From: Odiellus spinosus
Lineage: Eukaryota; Arthropoda; Arachnida; Opiliones; Phalangiidae
DNA length: 64,000 bases
Direction of reading: 5' to 3'
Assembly (NCBI GenBank): GCA_963920705.1
Contig: OY987230.1
Coordinates: 18,067,320 to 18,131,319 of the forward strand
Shown here: one piece after another, positions 12,182 to 25,859 of the stretch
Layout of the letters: every line of letters starts with the position of its first letter
How positions within the stretch are numbered: the first letter of the stretch is position 1
Translations under genes and position numbers: made by a program
Notes under the pieces: model-generated
The model's database searches: none
The model's input: the letters and a program-made list of their open reading frames with translations, nothing else
Told to the model about the DNA's origin: nothing

Positions 12182-12505
12182 ATACGAGTGTTATTGGCTT
12201 ATTTTAATATCTAGCTTTGAGTGTAATAACCTCTTCAGGTGAGGCGTAACTAGCCGGTAGAATCTGACTAAATTAACACCTAAAATTGGAGTGTTATTAG
12301 TTTATTTTAACACTTAAATTGGAGTGTCATTGGATTATTTTAACACCTAAATTGGAGTGTCATAGGTTTATTTTAACACCTAAATTGGAGTGTCATAGGT
12401 TTATTTTAACACCTAAATTTGGGTGCCATTGGATTATTGTACCACCAAAATAGGAGCGTTATTGGCTTATTTAAATATTTAAATTTAAGTGTTATTGCCT
12501 TATCA
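12182..12505. repeat. 33 bp tandem array
   Basis: Eight or more units, best preserved at 12309-12440, with a 33 bp period and a core of AACACCTAAATTGGAGTGTC. Outer units are strongly diverged. Near 12228-12265 the array is interrupted by a segment (CTCTTCAGGTGAGGCGTAAC) that resembles the internal part of the element at 23878-24109. Confidence 0.85.
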
Positions 12506-12859
12506 TATCTAAATCATAATGTTTAAACCACGTTAACCAATTAGGCTCTACATCCAACCAAATTTTACGATCTAAAAATTAAATACGGCAATTCTTACCT
12601 TAAATATTAACATTAAATTCGAAGGCTAAAAACTAAAACCGATTTTTAAACTTGTTAGTGAAAAACAAAGCCGGTTTTTTTTTTGTTTTTTTAAATAAAA
12701 AGAGACTTATTTGAGATCATTAAAAATCCATTAATAGTTTATCGTAGACGCCGCTAGAGGGGAAAAAGTAGATAAAGAAAGTTAGAAGAAGCCGATAGCT
12801 ACCAATTTAACCAATTAAGTTCCCCGAAGTAGAGAAATTTATATAAAAATAATGATGCC

Positions 12860-12890
<31 letters not shown>

Positions 12891-14382
12891 CAGAAGGAAG
12901 ACAGATGCTAAAGAAGAGGAATTTTTATATCGATAGAAAAAAATCTCGCCCAGGCTTGTTACGTTACTATAGCTAATACACTAATTTCGCCATCCGGGTC
13001 TCTAGGGGATTATTAGTAGGTAACCCCCTCGAGAAAGTCGCTAAAGATTTTATTATCCAAAAGACCTTGAAGTCTGAACAGAAGCGATTTCTCAAATGAA
13101 ACGGAGATTTAGTTATATCCAATTTGGAATTCGAGAAAATACCACGCCCTGAAGGGGATTCAAAGGGAAAATGAAATGACACACGTGACCAAAGGCGTAT
13201 AAACTTGCAAGTAGTGTGAAATGTATTGAAAACTCCATAACATAAGTTTCTCTGTAAAAACAGTTCCACCATTTATATGTTCTTCCGCTGAACTATTTTC
13301 GGTGTTGTTATTCAGAAATGTAATCGCGCGAGAGTTAAGCCTTTTTAACTTCCGATTTAAAGTTAAAGCCAAACAGTATATATATAGACCTATAGTAGTA
13401 CAGATAGATAACCATTTCAGATATTTTTTCGGGTTGATTGTATGTGTCTAAAAAATGTAATATGTATATTCAGATTAAAGTTAAATGGATAGGGTTTATC
13501 AGAATATGTTACTCGAATTAAAACTTATAACAACGGATAAAAAAGTCACGTGGAAAATAAAAGAAATATGGATCCTTGCTAAGCCTACTTTCTGGCTTTT
13601 CAATTAGGCCTCTGTTTCAATGGAAAATGAATTGTTGACCCGTTGCATTCTAATTTCAAGATATATTACAATTTTCCACGATTTGTTGTAAAATATCGAA
13701 ATTACTCGACTTTTTGTCAATAAGTGACGTCACGGTTAATCTGGATTTCAAACTCCTTATAAATAACGCGTTAAAGACAACCAGAAAAATATAGATATGT
13801 AAAAAATAGCTAATCGTACAGAAACGAAGCGAAATTTGACACTTCAATTTTATGAAGTTGTTCGCCAGAAAGATCTGGATCTGGGCCATTTTAGATAGGA
13901 AACCCTGGCGACACATACAATGCCACAGGTCCCTTTTTCTTAATGGTGGTCTCTAGCTACCTCATTTGTTAGCGAGAACGAAAAGATAGGTAAAAAGCTA
14001 CCGTTAGCTCAGACCTTTGGCGCCAAAATGATGGACTAATTAACGAAACTTGTCTTGTTCCTACCTTCTTTCACTAACGAGATAATGTAGATAATCCCCT
14101 TTACTCTATAAAACACGTAAATAGATGAATGAAATCTAAAAGAAAATCTGAAAGCGTCATACTTTTCTATAAACAAATACTGTTAAACATGGTTATGAAA
14201 AAAAGCCGTGTAACGAATTTTCAGTTATTTCGTTTCAAGACACATTCCAAGATAAAATAATTACGTTCTAAAGAAAGATGCGTTAAACAAGATAGCAAAG
14301 TTCACACGAGAAACCACATCTATAGGGAGTCGGCAAGGAAGATATTGAAACGTCATAGGTATCTATCTCTCACCTCAGTGTC

Positions 14383-14444
14383 AACCCCCTTAGTGAGGGA
14401 GTTACAGGATTCTTCCCTGCAAACGCTCCCTCAGTAAGGGGGTT
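14383..14444. repeat. Inverted repeat hairpin
   Basis: AACCCCCTTAGTGAGGGAG at 14383-14401 pairs with CTCCCTCAGTAAGGGGGTT at 14426-14444. The 19 bp arms have one mismatch and a 24 bp loop. It could be a tiny transposon relic or a cruciform-prone site. No function is shown. Confidence 0.7.
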
Positions 14445-15582
14445 ACATGACGTCAAGCTTCCTTTCCCCCTTAGTTGCATACCGTCTACCTATATAGTCA
14501 CTTCAATTTTTTAAAATATATATTTACATATTTTTTAAGTTTTGGTTAATTAAATGGTAACTTTGAGCTAAAATTGGAACAGCTTTTGAAATTATTTCTT
14601 CATGAGCTCCTACGCATTGAGAGTGCGGGTTTCATCCCCCTTTGTATGCATGATACTGAAGGATGCCTACCCCTTTTTCTACCGTCGAAGTAGCTAATAG
14701 GTTTCTAATTTGGGATTCTATACTTTCCCTTTAATGGCCGTTTTGAACTTTGAAAAAGACCAGGGAATTTGGTTAAGATATTATATAACAACCGCTTTAC
14801 GTTTATACTTTAGTTTAGTCGCGGGCAAGCTAAACTTTCGCTAGTGGTTAAAGTTAATTGGGCCAAATTACTAGGTTCATTACGAAAAAGTAGAGGCGAT
14901 GATAATTAGAACAGAATGGCTCGTTGCCAAAAATATTCATGCCCTGGCGAATAAGAACGAGAGTATAAGACGGATGAGAAGAATTAAATTATAGCATGAT
15001 CGTTTCGTACGAAGAAGACTGCTTGGCGGGACGAATATTAAAAAAAAATACTTGTATAATACTAGAAATATTTCATAGTTGTAGACTAAATAACGTTCCT
15101 CAAAATTAATCAACGTAAGCCTGAATCCCAAACCAAACTTTATATCTTAACTAATAAATTAATAGATTATTTCTATTTGGGCACCTATCTTAAGAGATAA
15201 AGACAAAAGTCTATCACTTTATTCCATAATTTAAGTAAACATCGCCCCGTTGGTTAATACTATCAGCAAAGGTCCAGGTAAATGTACCGAAAGATTCTGA
15301 TTCGAGATACTCTAGCGGCCGCAGTCGGCGTAAATTGTGAAATTGGAAGCGCCACTCTTTGGAGAAATTTCTGAGTAGGGAGGGAAGACAATATAGCCAA
15401 GCGGAGCCCGCCGTATATCTCTCCCGACTCAAAAAAGAGTCCAAATCACTCGAGCCAGACAGGGATGATGACTTTTTTTGCTAGTTTTAAGTGATGGGCT
15501 AGTACGTTTGCTGATAGGGTGTTATAAAGAGATCAACTTTTGTTTCAAATAATATTATCTCTAATCAAAAAAGTTTACGTAC

Positions 15583-15984
15583 CACCACGATGCGTATTAT
15601 TTGACTTGGCCTGAACTTGAACGTGTATGTCCATGGCGTTGACGTAGTTACACATGTCCTCCTGACAACAGTAGAGCGAAGGAAATATCTCTCCGTGTCC
15701 GGATCCTCCGTTTTGTTGTCGAACCAGGACTCCTTCGCGATCTTGGTCATTCGAGAGGACATCGTTGGATCCTCCACGACGGGACAATCTCGTAGAACAA
15801 GGAGAACCTTTGCTATTGGAGTCCCTGGCGTGATTTGTTCGCAATAGTTCGGCGCATCCGTGTCGGGACTGGGCTAAGTCGCTGCTGAAGGAGAAATGTT
15901 CTGTGAAACAAGTATCCCGCGATGATTTGCACATATAACCCGTCGGAACACAAATTGGAAGATTACAGTAGCAACGGATTTCCC
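15583..15984 (-). CDS. BAMBI: BAMBI exon 2: cysteine-rich ectodomain
   Basis: The acceptor TTTTTTAG is at 15986-15985, and the exon completes a Gly codon begun in exon 1. It reads GEIRCYCNLPICVPTGYMCK, against GEIRCYC and TGYMCK in vertebrate BAMBI. Ten cysteines appear in the family order: CYC, C, C, C, HGC, C, CC and the closing MCNY in CCQEDMCNY. The spacer between the sixth and eighth cysteines is long and hydrophilic (Ser, Arg and Gly rich), longer than in vertebrates. The exon ends at CGT GGT G with donor GTACGT, phase 1. The domain is the BMP/activin receptor-like extracellular fold. Confidence 0.92.
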
Positions 15985-18900
15985 CTAAAAAATTAAAAAT
16001 AAAATAATGATTAATTAAACAAATTCGTAAAAATTGTGTAAAATCAAAAACAGCTTAAAAACTTATTAGAAGTAGATAGGTCATAAAAAATTATGGGGGT
16101 AGTAAAAATATACAATGGTTGCCTGTTTTGACACGTGATAAGGTCACTTTCACGCGGTAAAAGTACTTAATCCAGAAAGTCGTACCATTCGTATGCAAAT
16201 TACCGTTCCAGAAATAAACTAGTATGTGATATATATCGAAAAAAAAAATTAAAAAAATGGCCTATATTTTTTAACATTTTCATTTTGCTGTTTCATAAGA
16301 TCGCGTCAACCTAGAGGTATAAAATTTTGAACATGGAGTTTTAATAGTTTGATAAAAATTTTTATAATCTCTAGGTATTCGAAACCAAATAGTAACATTT
16401 TTAAACTATTTGGAGCGATTTTAACTGATAGTTAAATACATTTTAACAATAATTGCTTTTTAGTTTCAATAAAGTTTCCAAATTAGAAAAGTAATCAGTG
16501 AATTTTTAAATTAATTGTCAAACATTTAATTTATGGTACTAGAATTGAAATGTTTCCCTTAAAAAGAAGCAATTAATTTTATTAATAATATATTCAATAA
16601 TTCAGCACCATATAGCAAAAAACGGAGCCTCTCTCAACTGCCAACTCAAACATTAAGTCTGTAGATAAGACAGGAGATGAAACTTGAGTGCATATCAATT
16701 TGTTTTATTTTTTTGTTGCTTCCCAAGGCGGCGAAAAATAGCTTGAGGAGATTATTAAGCGAAAAAAAAACGGAGGTTCCGAAAAACAGAAGCATTGACT
16801 TTGAAATTAATGACATAACTACGACCTTCGAATAATAACGACGACCAATAATATGCCAACCTACATTCTTGTTAGCTCTATAGTGAAATTCAATGTAATT
16901 CGATAGCACAGTGGAAGGAGGGGAAAGTCTATTAAGGCCCTATTACAAATCATAGAGTAATATTGATACATATAGTGATCTTTGGAATATTTAGAGATGT
17001 TACTGCAAATATAAACCCACTCGGAGTTAGCGATACATAAAGATGGATAAGTTTTCTGAAGTCATGAAAGATAAAATTTGATTAAGGTTCGAAGGTGAAT
17101 AATACTCATAACATTAACTATATTGTATATCTGATTAGTTTATTATATTTTGTTTTTAAAGTTAAACAATTAAGATTTTTTAATTTAATAGTACTTTAAA
17201 TCAAATTTATTGGAAAATTATTAACTTCACAATTAGGAAGTTAAACGTTTTCAGAGATCTTTCATTTATAAACTAACGAACGCAAAACTGATACCGAGTT
17301 TCTCTTGGGCGAATTTTCTGGTTCGTTAGTTTATAAATTAAAATGCATACTTGTACTTCCGAAAACTCCCTGAAAACCTTTATTAACTGTGCTTCTTAGA
17401 CACGAAATAAGTCTTGTAAGTTAAACTTTATAAATTGTTTAATAAACTTAATTTTAAAACCATCTTTGACCAGCTACTCTATTTCATTGAAAAAAAAAGG
17501 GAAATTAATAGAAAATAACTTTTCGGACTTCACTGTCCCTTTATAAGTAAATAAATTTTAACTCTGGGCCATTTTTGACCAAATTTCTTTAACGTATCTC
17601 TCCGCGAACCCATCACAAAATTGTGTTCAGCAACTGATACCGCAGATACCATCTATATAAGAGGTAGCACACCGGACGCTTCAGGAGGATCGCGCATCAA
17701 AAACTACGATATTTAATGTTTTTCCTTGATGATAAAACTTTCTACGCAAACTGAGACTGTTTTAAGAACCTCGCCTGTCTCAGTGCGAGATTTCAGTACG
17801 TACAAAGCATAGTTTCTCTCTTATAAAAGGTGGAATATGGAATATATTTTTAGTATGGGCTGAAATATCAAATAGATGATGACTAATATGGAAAGTGGGC
17901 GTTCATAATTCCACCCAGAAGGCCAGTCAGGAGTCTTAACGAATAATTAAATCTAAAAATGATAAAATTATAATCGTTTCTAATTAGGGGTTATAGAAAA
18001 TACGGAGAGAAGAGGATATTTTTGTTTAAGATCAGTTTGCAAAGTAGGGAAGGCTAAAGCGGATTAATACTCAATATTAAACCTTATTGGGGATAAAAAT
18101 AGTTCTTGAAATTAAGCTTTCATGCAGTAATAATGAACAACCTTGAAAGGAAAGGAAAATTTTAATAGGAAAATCGATTTTAAATGCGAATTTAGGTCAC
18201 TTCCAAGCGTGTGAAGTATTTAAAAACGGGAATTTTTTATTTTTCAGAAGAATTCATAAAATTTTAAATTCTAATTTTTAAATTATAGTTTACCTTTAAA
18301 TTGGGGTTAGGTTGGGAGCTTCGCGAGCCTTTTGATATTAATTAGCTAAGAATTTAATAGGATTTTATTTCTTATATATATTTATTGGATGAGGACTTTT
18401 GCCGCGATAAATTAAGAATGGTGTCGTGTTACAGTCTGTAGAATTTCAAATTCAACTTAAGTACTCTTTGTAATCGATGGCAGACTATTTTTCTCCCGTT
18501 TTAGTTAAACGTCATGTATCAATCCACCTAAAATATTCCTCTTGAACCGAAGCTTTTAATAAATATAGTCACATGACCCGAAACATTTTACGTCGCGGTA
18601 AATTTAAAGCGTGCATGCGAACATTGGAAAAATCGTAAAATTTGCACATCCATTAAGGCCAATGTAAGTCTATTTGTTGTATTTGGAACCCCCTTCTTGA
18701 AGTAAAATTATGGAGCTTTTAAACATAAAACATGTTTGCGTAATAAAACATTTGGTAAACTTGTCACTGACTGAATTGTAGTAAAAATAGAAACCTTGTT
18801 TTGGCATTCAATTAAAAGGAGAACCTGCGACTAATCAGAAGACGCCTTACGTTTGGCTTAGTAAAATCCCAGCGACACGTGCTGCGGCATGCACTCTTTG

Positions 18901-21900
18901 AATTGAGCTCTTAATTATTTTAACGCGCGTACAACAGCGTATGTCGCGGGTATTTTATGAAAACAAAGGCAGGGAGTATTTTGATTAGTCGGAGGTTCTT
19001 CATTTGATTGCACAATTCAGAGACATTTCGAGAATTACGCAAACAAATCTTATTTTTAAAATTAATTAAAATATAAATTGATTTTCCTCTTCACCTTCTC
19101 TTTAAGAATCAAGTGATTATCCTTTTCACCTTCCATTTATTTAAAATTAATTAATCCCCATTTAAAATTAATTACTTTAAGAATAAAATTTTGGTTTTTG
19201 ACCCTTCACAAAACACGATTTCGAAGATGTTTCGCGAAAAACCCGCCAAAAAGAAAAATTCAATAAGATTTTTTGACCTCTTGATCAGTTTTGTACGTGC
19301 GGAATTTCTACACTCTTGTTCAAGAGAAGTTTCCAAAATTGTTTTCTTCGTGTAGTTGGGTTGGTTTTAACATGATGTATTAATTCACCTCGCATTCGTT
19401 ATATTTTGCAAATAGCCCTTGAACAAAAATCTTAAATCTTTGAAATTCAAATCTCGTACTAAATATTTCCTATAAAGAATTTCCCTCATCTCTCTAGTAA
19501 CAACCGAGTTAAATCTGTTTTTCTTCTTCTTTCCCGGTTGGCTTGAAATCATGAAAAGTATCTGTCTGGCGCCTCTCTTTATCGGCGCTAAGGAAAAACC
19601 CTTTGACTTATTTAAATTAATAAAAAAAACACAAGATGAAATTTTAACGATATTGCTCAAACTAGTTTTCGAAATTAAATTCTTTCTTAAGTTCCAAATA
19701 TTTAGTTTTTTTAAAGTAATGCTGTTATCTTTGTTTTCCTATATAGATATATGGTTATATTTGTGAAACATCCTAAAATTAACCAAAAGTGGACCAAAAT
19801 GGAAAATGTTTTTGATTTAATTTTGCTGAATTCAAGTTTTTTTCATTTGCTATAGTTTGATCACTAAATCGACCTGATTTTACTATCTATTTTAATCGTT
19901 TCATACTGAGCCAGGGGTCTTTTCGGGTTCAGAAAAGAAGAGGAAATATCTTGGCCTATTTCTGATCTAATATTGTTACTAATCGATTCATATTCTCGAA
20001 ATTCAGGGCACTATTTCCACTTAGTTGGGCATGCTTAGATCATTTATTTCTTCATTTATTTCACTTTTATTTGGAGCAGTTTTGGGTGTGAGCCCTGCTC
20101 TATATGCTATTTATATATTATCCCCAAATATATGTTCGGCTCATGTTACAACGTTTTAAAGCCCTCCACCTTGCAAATTTAATTATTAAAACATAATTAG
20201 TGCCCCACAGATTCAAATATCCCCTCAAAAATAGTTAAAAATTATTATTAATGCACTGACATTACTAACATCGCAAGTACTAATTTAAACTGTCAACGAT
20301 AAAGCTGAAATCGTTCAATCAGCGAGAGTTTCATTTAACTTATTAACCCTATGGGTATATCCATTTCACCCTAGAAAAGAACTAAAGTTCCCAGAGAAAA
20401 ACTGGTTTTCAGATAGAATTTTTGGTCCTTTCCAAAGTTATAACAAACTACAAGGCAATCAGTGCGTTTAGAGTTTTAAATATCGCCAAAATAGACGGTG
20501 GGTTAATGGTAATTCAAAATTTCGTACCCCCTAGATGGTTCTAACCGTTTGACTAAATAGGGCCAATTCGTACTAGACTGGATAACGATGAAGGATGGAT
20601 GAACTCATGAACAATGTTTTCTCCTTCCCCAACATTGTTTCATTGGTTTATAAGAGTTCTACGGACTTAAATGTGCCGAAACGGCCCAAAAACCTGTGGA
20701 GAATATTGAGTTTCGTTGTGGTAGTTGGAAGTTTGGGTTTCTCGGCGGGGTATCGCCATCCGAGATGCAAAAGGAACTCCCGCCGAGTTCAGCTTCAACT
20801 CTTCACCAAAAACATTTTTTTCGTAGGACGAAATTAAACCTTAAAGAGATAGTCTCTAAAAGTAAATATGACGACATAAAACATTAAAAACATTACGGTA
20901 GAGAGTTCGTCAAATGAAATTATAACTTTTTTATGGGTAACAAGGACTTGGGCAATATGAAGTTAACTCCATAGCTTCCCATCGCGATTCTTGGAATGAA
21001 ATTGACCACCGTCAAATTGGTTTGAATAGCAAAAAGGTCGACGAAATAATATACGTCACTAAGCCAAAACTTCGCTGTGCCTAATTTTGACAGTCAAAAA
21101 CTGGTTTCCCGTACCTATACTTTACAATTATCATCCTGGGATATCTTTAACACAAATTAGACATAAGGTTTGGTGGTACTTAACCTACCATTATCAAACT
21201 CTGATAATTTATCTGAAATCATAATTCATTACAGAAACTGACTCCAACAACGAAGTATTCGACTCGTTACCATAATTTAACAAGTTCATTACCTCATGGA
21301 CACGAAACCATCTTTTGAACGTCAAGATAGACTTGCTCTTTATGGTATCATATTTGGTATCAATTCTCGGGGTCTCCACCCTTAAAACCAAGCAAATTCT
21401 CCAGTACTCGCGATCGTTTCAAGTACCGAGACCATATAACTATCCCGACTAACTACAGTGAGCGCAGAGTTTCCCAACCCATTACTGATTGGGTCGCATT
21501 GAAAACACGATGAGTTCCGGCCTTCCAGGGAGGTCTATCACGGAGCCTGTCACAAGTGGGGGAGTGAAATCCTATTTTCTACTCACGAATTAAACATTTT
21601 TGCATTTCGTACTCAACCGGTTTTTATTTTTATAAATTAAAGTCAGGCCCCCCGAACTTTATTATTCAATTTTAATATTTATAACACGCCCGCATTCGCC
21701 GCAAATTTGCTTTTTTTATATTTTTCTTCAACAAATGTGTAAGGCACATTTCCGGGATGAAGTAGTATTAATATTATTAAACTATGAATACCGGAATTAT
21801 ACTGTGTCATGTAAAACACGTACTCAAGTCGTCACGCAAGTTACATTTTGATGGGCATATTCTATTAAAGGTATAAGACAGGGCAATAAACCATATGATC

Positions 21901-22005
21901 TTAAATCAACGGAGTAATCATGGCTAAAATGCAATATGAAACAAAAAATATGAATGATTACTTATATTGTTCTGATGTTGTGAACTGATGTTGTCATCTG
22001 GTATG
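15985..22005. other. BAMBI intron 1, proximal 6 kb, no gene seen
   Basis: AT-rich non-coding sequence at the 3' end of intron 1 in gene orientation. Apart from the short inverted repeat at 17265-17337 I see no array, RNA gene or recognisable exon. Open frames near 16.7 and 19.5 kb are short, on both strands, and lack family features. Confidence 0.55.
17265..17337. repeat. 17 bp perfect inverted repeat
   Basis: TTTATAAACTAACGAAC at 17265-17281 and its exact complement GTTCGTTAGTTTATAAA at 17321-17337 are separated by 39 bp. It is too small to be a normal transposon and may be a solo hairpin or the remnant of a foldback element. Confidence 0.75.
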
Positions 22006-22368
22006 CTTTTAAAGAGGGAAATAGGCCTAATCTACCATTAAAACTATTGAAATAAATTTAAAACTTATCCAGGAAAATAGGCTTAGCTGGATTCATGGAG
22101 ATCCTGAATTTCTTCGCGTATAAGGGTCATAGAACAATGAGTAAGAGATTATCGTTAAGGCGAGATCTCCACGAGACTTACAATCGCGTTCGATTGGTAA
22201 ATGATCATTCAATGTGAAGAAATCCAGGATCTCCATGAATCCAGCTAAGCCTATTTTCCTTGCAAGTTTTTAATTCATTTCTAGTTTAATATTTGTTTTG
22301 TAAAGTTTTTATTGGTGGATTAGGCCTATATTTAAACGATACAGACTCGTCCGTTTCCCTTTTGAAGA
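22006..22368. mobile_element. Palindromic MITE family A, copy 1
   Basis: The long inner inverted repeat has AGGCTTAGCTGGATTCATGG on the left and its complement at 22232-22260 on the right, around a short middle (ATCTCCACGAGACTTACAAT). The outer ends are (T)TTTAAAGAGGGAAATAGGCC and GTTTCCCTTTTGAAG. Three further copies lie at 24180, 26957 and 53426. Non-coding. Confidence 0.8.
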
Positions 22369-23877
22369 TATCTTTCTATAGAAAACCCTATTTCCTAATT
22401 CAACAAGTGAAATCGAGGTATAGGCATATCCGTAACAAAAAGACATAAAATTTTTACGTTTATATATACGGAGATCAAAATAATGGAACAAAAGTTACGA
22501 AACTCGTGGGTGGGTGGGGACCAATAATGGCGCCAGACTTATACGGAAATGTGTCTCCACGGTCTCTCGCGTGCACGAGCGACAGACAATCGACGTAGAA
22601 GAGTGAGCCAGGTGGAACAAATGATAATTAACCCTAAAAAGCAACGCAATAATTTAACGCGAAAGCTATTTACATTATATAGGTTTCTTTTTCCCTTCTC
22701 TCCTGTTTGGCGCCGTCGACAGCCAAAAAACGCGCAAAAAAACCCGGACCCCATAGCAGGAAACGATGGCGGGAATATTCTTTACAGACGGAGTCGGTTC
22801 GCATCCCTCCAGGTGCGCTAATTAGACGCAGACGCTATCTTAATGATAGATAAGACGTCTATTCAGTCTGACATCCGAGGAAAGTCAAAATAGATCTTTT
22901 TAGAAATCATATACGTGTGTCACACAGTTAACTTCGCATTACGATTACTGTAAAAATTATATTCGCGCTTTCTTTTTATATCAATTAATAAAGAAGGATT
23001 GAATTAGATTTAATTAATCGATTCAATTTATAGTGAGGCAGTTACGGAATTTGCAAAAACTCCAAATGGAAATCAAGTATCATTTTCTGAAAGATCGTTG
23101 AAAAACGATTCAAAACAGTACCGCAAGAGTAAGAACTGCTCAGGGTTGTCTAAAACTTTCCTGATTTAAAATTCTATAACTCGTCTACGTTTTTTCCTGG
23201 ACAATTAAATGTGTTTTTTGATAAGTCTAGTTTTTCTCAAACAAGAGTTTTCAGCACGAAGGATTGAAAACCCTCTATTTTCAACGTAATAATAAGTTTT
23301 AACACAATCCTCATTTTGGTCCGAATTTTTCGAAAGAGGTTATTTTTCGGAAACTTTTAAGGGGGGGGGGTTTATACTTTTTTGATTATAGACCTAGAAG
23401 AGGAAAGCTAGTCCCTGCTAGCTCTGGCTTCTCAAAGCTTTTGATGGATGGCTTTTTAGAGGAGGGTTAGGCATATAGTAAAGTATATAGCGTATACGTT
23501 TTTCGGGGTCTGTTTTAAAGACAGAGCACGAGTTTTGAACGCGCGACTGTGCGTGCTTGCTGGCCTGCTGGAAGCCAAGCTGTAAGGTTCCTTTTGTAAA
23601 CATCAATTACCGCGCTACGTATCAGCAGATATGTTATAGTCCCTCCTTCGAGCCCCCCTCCTCCCTTTTCATTCTAGACTTTGGTTTCAATAGCATTTTT
23701 GAAAACTGTATTCAGTCTTCTGATTTAGAGGCAACAGAGTCAAAGGCCGAGAGAATTATAAATGGACAAAGATACTATTTAACAGCAAATGGAAATGATA
23801 GGAGAAGAGAGATACTGTATTAAACTTATAATGCTTTAGATGTGTTACCTTTCCCATTGATACTATCTTACAAATAC

Positions 23878-24109
23878 CCTCTTCAGACAAGGATTAATTA
23901 ACCGAGGTTTAATCAGATTTAACTGAGGTTTATTAAACTGATAAGGCTATGTAAACCTCGGTTAAATCTGATTATACCGGCTAATTACACCTCTGAAGAG
24001 AGGTCTGAAGAGAGACGAGGCGTAACTAGCCGGCTTAATTAGATTTAACCGAGGTTTAATCAAAATTAACCAAGGTTTATTGAACTCGGCTAATTACGTC
24101 TGAAGAGGG
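23878..24109. mobile_element. MITE with CCCTCTTCAGAC terminal repeats
   Basis: CCCTCTTCAGAC at 23878-23889 is perfectly inverted as GTCTGAAGAGGG at 24098-24109. The 232 bp interior carries repeats of AACCGAGGTTTAATC in both orientations. I see no clear target duplication. Part of its interior (GAGGCGTAACTAGCCGG) is also found at 12240-12257. Confidence 0.75.
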
Positions 24110-24179
24110 TGTAAGAGCATGCTTTACAGGTATGAAGAAAAGTGAATGTGCAAATGTATTGTGGGTAGATCAAAGTTTT

Positions 24180-24491
24180 CCAAACTTGCTTAGCTGGATT
24201 CATGGAGATCCTGAATTTCATCACATTAATGGCTCTGGGAAAAATTGAATTATATTGTGAGATCTCGCCTTATCGACGAGCATTTGCTCATTGGTCGCTG
24301 ATTCCATCAAAGCGAAGAAATTCATGATCTCCATGAACCCAGCTAAGCCTAATTTCCGGGTAAGTTTTAAATTTATTTCTAGTTAAATAAATATTTTCTA
24401 AATTTATTTATGGTGGATTACGCATATTTAATCGATAAGGAATCGATTAAAAAAAATCACTTGTTTTTTATGTTGCATTCTCCCTTTAAAG
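24180..24491. mobile_element. Palindromic MITE family A, copy 2
   Basis: Carries the same palindromic core as copy 1 (GCTTAGCTGGATTCATGG, then AATTCATGATCTCCATGAAC and CCAGCTAAGCC). The right end is intact: TTGCATTCTCCCTTTAAA. The left outer end is missing, so this copy is truncated. Confidence 0.78.
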
Positions 24492-25543
24492 CTCAACGGG
24501 GATAAAATAATTTTGCTCGCGGTATAGAGTAAAATATTTCAAATACAGACCATGAACTAAGTCACAAAATAAAAAAAGTGAAATATTAAAAAATATATTA
24601 CACAAAAAGCCTTGAAATTTTTTTCCCCAAAACCACAATGGGCCGACTCTGTATTTTAAAAATCTTGCCTGGCTCACTAAAGTTTATATAGCTCTAATTT
24701 TTATTTTTTTATTTATAAAGTCAAGTAGAAGCCAGTTCCATCCTTCAACTATGTTGAAGAAATGATTTATCCTTTAAGGGAGGGTGAAAATAAAAATAAA
24801 ATATATAGATTTTCTTGGTATGGATATTTTCCAACTTCCAGACTCATAATTATGTGGGAATTTTCCATTTTCAATAAATTAAAATTTTCCTCATTTAAAA
24901 AGTCGATTACTTTGGGTAGTATGGAAACACATTGAAATGAAAAGCTACTGTGACGTCACGCGCGTGTAAAAACAGCCTCGGAATGAGTTTCAAGTCTTGA
25001 AAATGAAATTCACCGTGTTTGGCGCAAGATCAATTTAATGAGATCCGAATTAATGATTGGAGGAAGGGTTTACTTGATGTATTTTCACATGACAGAGATT
25101 TCAACCAATCCGCATGTGATCTACAAATGTGAATACATTTTTCCGAACATGTCTCTTTAAAATTAACTCGTATCAGAAAAGTTTCGATTATTTCCAGCCA
25201 AAAATACGATTTTCCCTAAAAACTATCAATTTATCAGTTATTTCTATTTATCCCCCAAATATGTTCAGGTTTTCCAGGTTTTTATGGACCATGAAAATTA
25301 GAACTTGCCCCAGTTTAAATTGAATTAAATGATTCACGAGTCAAAGTTTGGGTTACCTAAGAAAATTAAAAACAAATCATGTTACCCCAGCTTTAAATTT
25401 CCTACAAACAATTTGGATCCGGTTAAAATTTCATCGCGTAAAACTTAACAAACCAAAGTTATTTCCATAATATCTTTAAAACCAAAGAACATACAGATGC
25501 CAATGGTATTAACTTTGTACTAGTTGAAAATTTAAACTGATTC
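24492..25543. other. Intron 1 segment, nothing recognised
   Basis: AT-rich sequence between two transposable elements. No exon, RNA gene or tandem array can be supported. Confidence 0.5.
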
Positions 25544-25859
25544 TTAAAGGAATGGTTCACCCATAAAGTTTTTTTGCCTCTAAGGGTCAATAGCACTCTT
25601 GGCAACAGAAATTTATAACTCAAAATTAATTTTTAATAATAATAATAATTTTATAGTTAAAAATAAATTTAGTATTGACGTGGCCCTTTTGCCCCTAATT
25701 CTAAACTTCTCTGTCGTGCTTGGCCAGGCTAGCAATCTGATAGGCCAATAGAAATAACTTATAAACCAATGAAATGAGACTCCGAGGGGAGAGAGTCTGA
25801 GACAGTAAAGTCTAGAATCCTTCGTTTTTTAATCGGTGTTGTTTTAAAGAAAGTTCAAA

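Larger units (their letters stand above)
11980..15582. other. BAMBI intron 2
   Basis: A phase 1 intron of 3603 bp. The minus-strand donor is GTACGT at 15582-15577 and the acceptor AG is at 11981-11980. It contains a 33 bp tandem array, a C10/T23 homopolymer tract at 12858-12890 and a hairpin at 14383-14444. Other open frames here are short and unlike any family I know. Confidence 0.8.

Noticed and set aside
22549..22821. 90-codon plus-strand frame in a CpG-richer stretch
   Set aside because: A comparable frame overlaps on the opposite strand. No family features or splice partners are seen.
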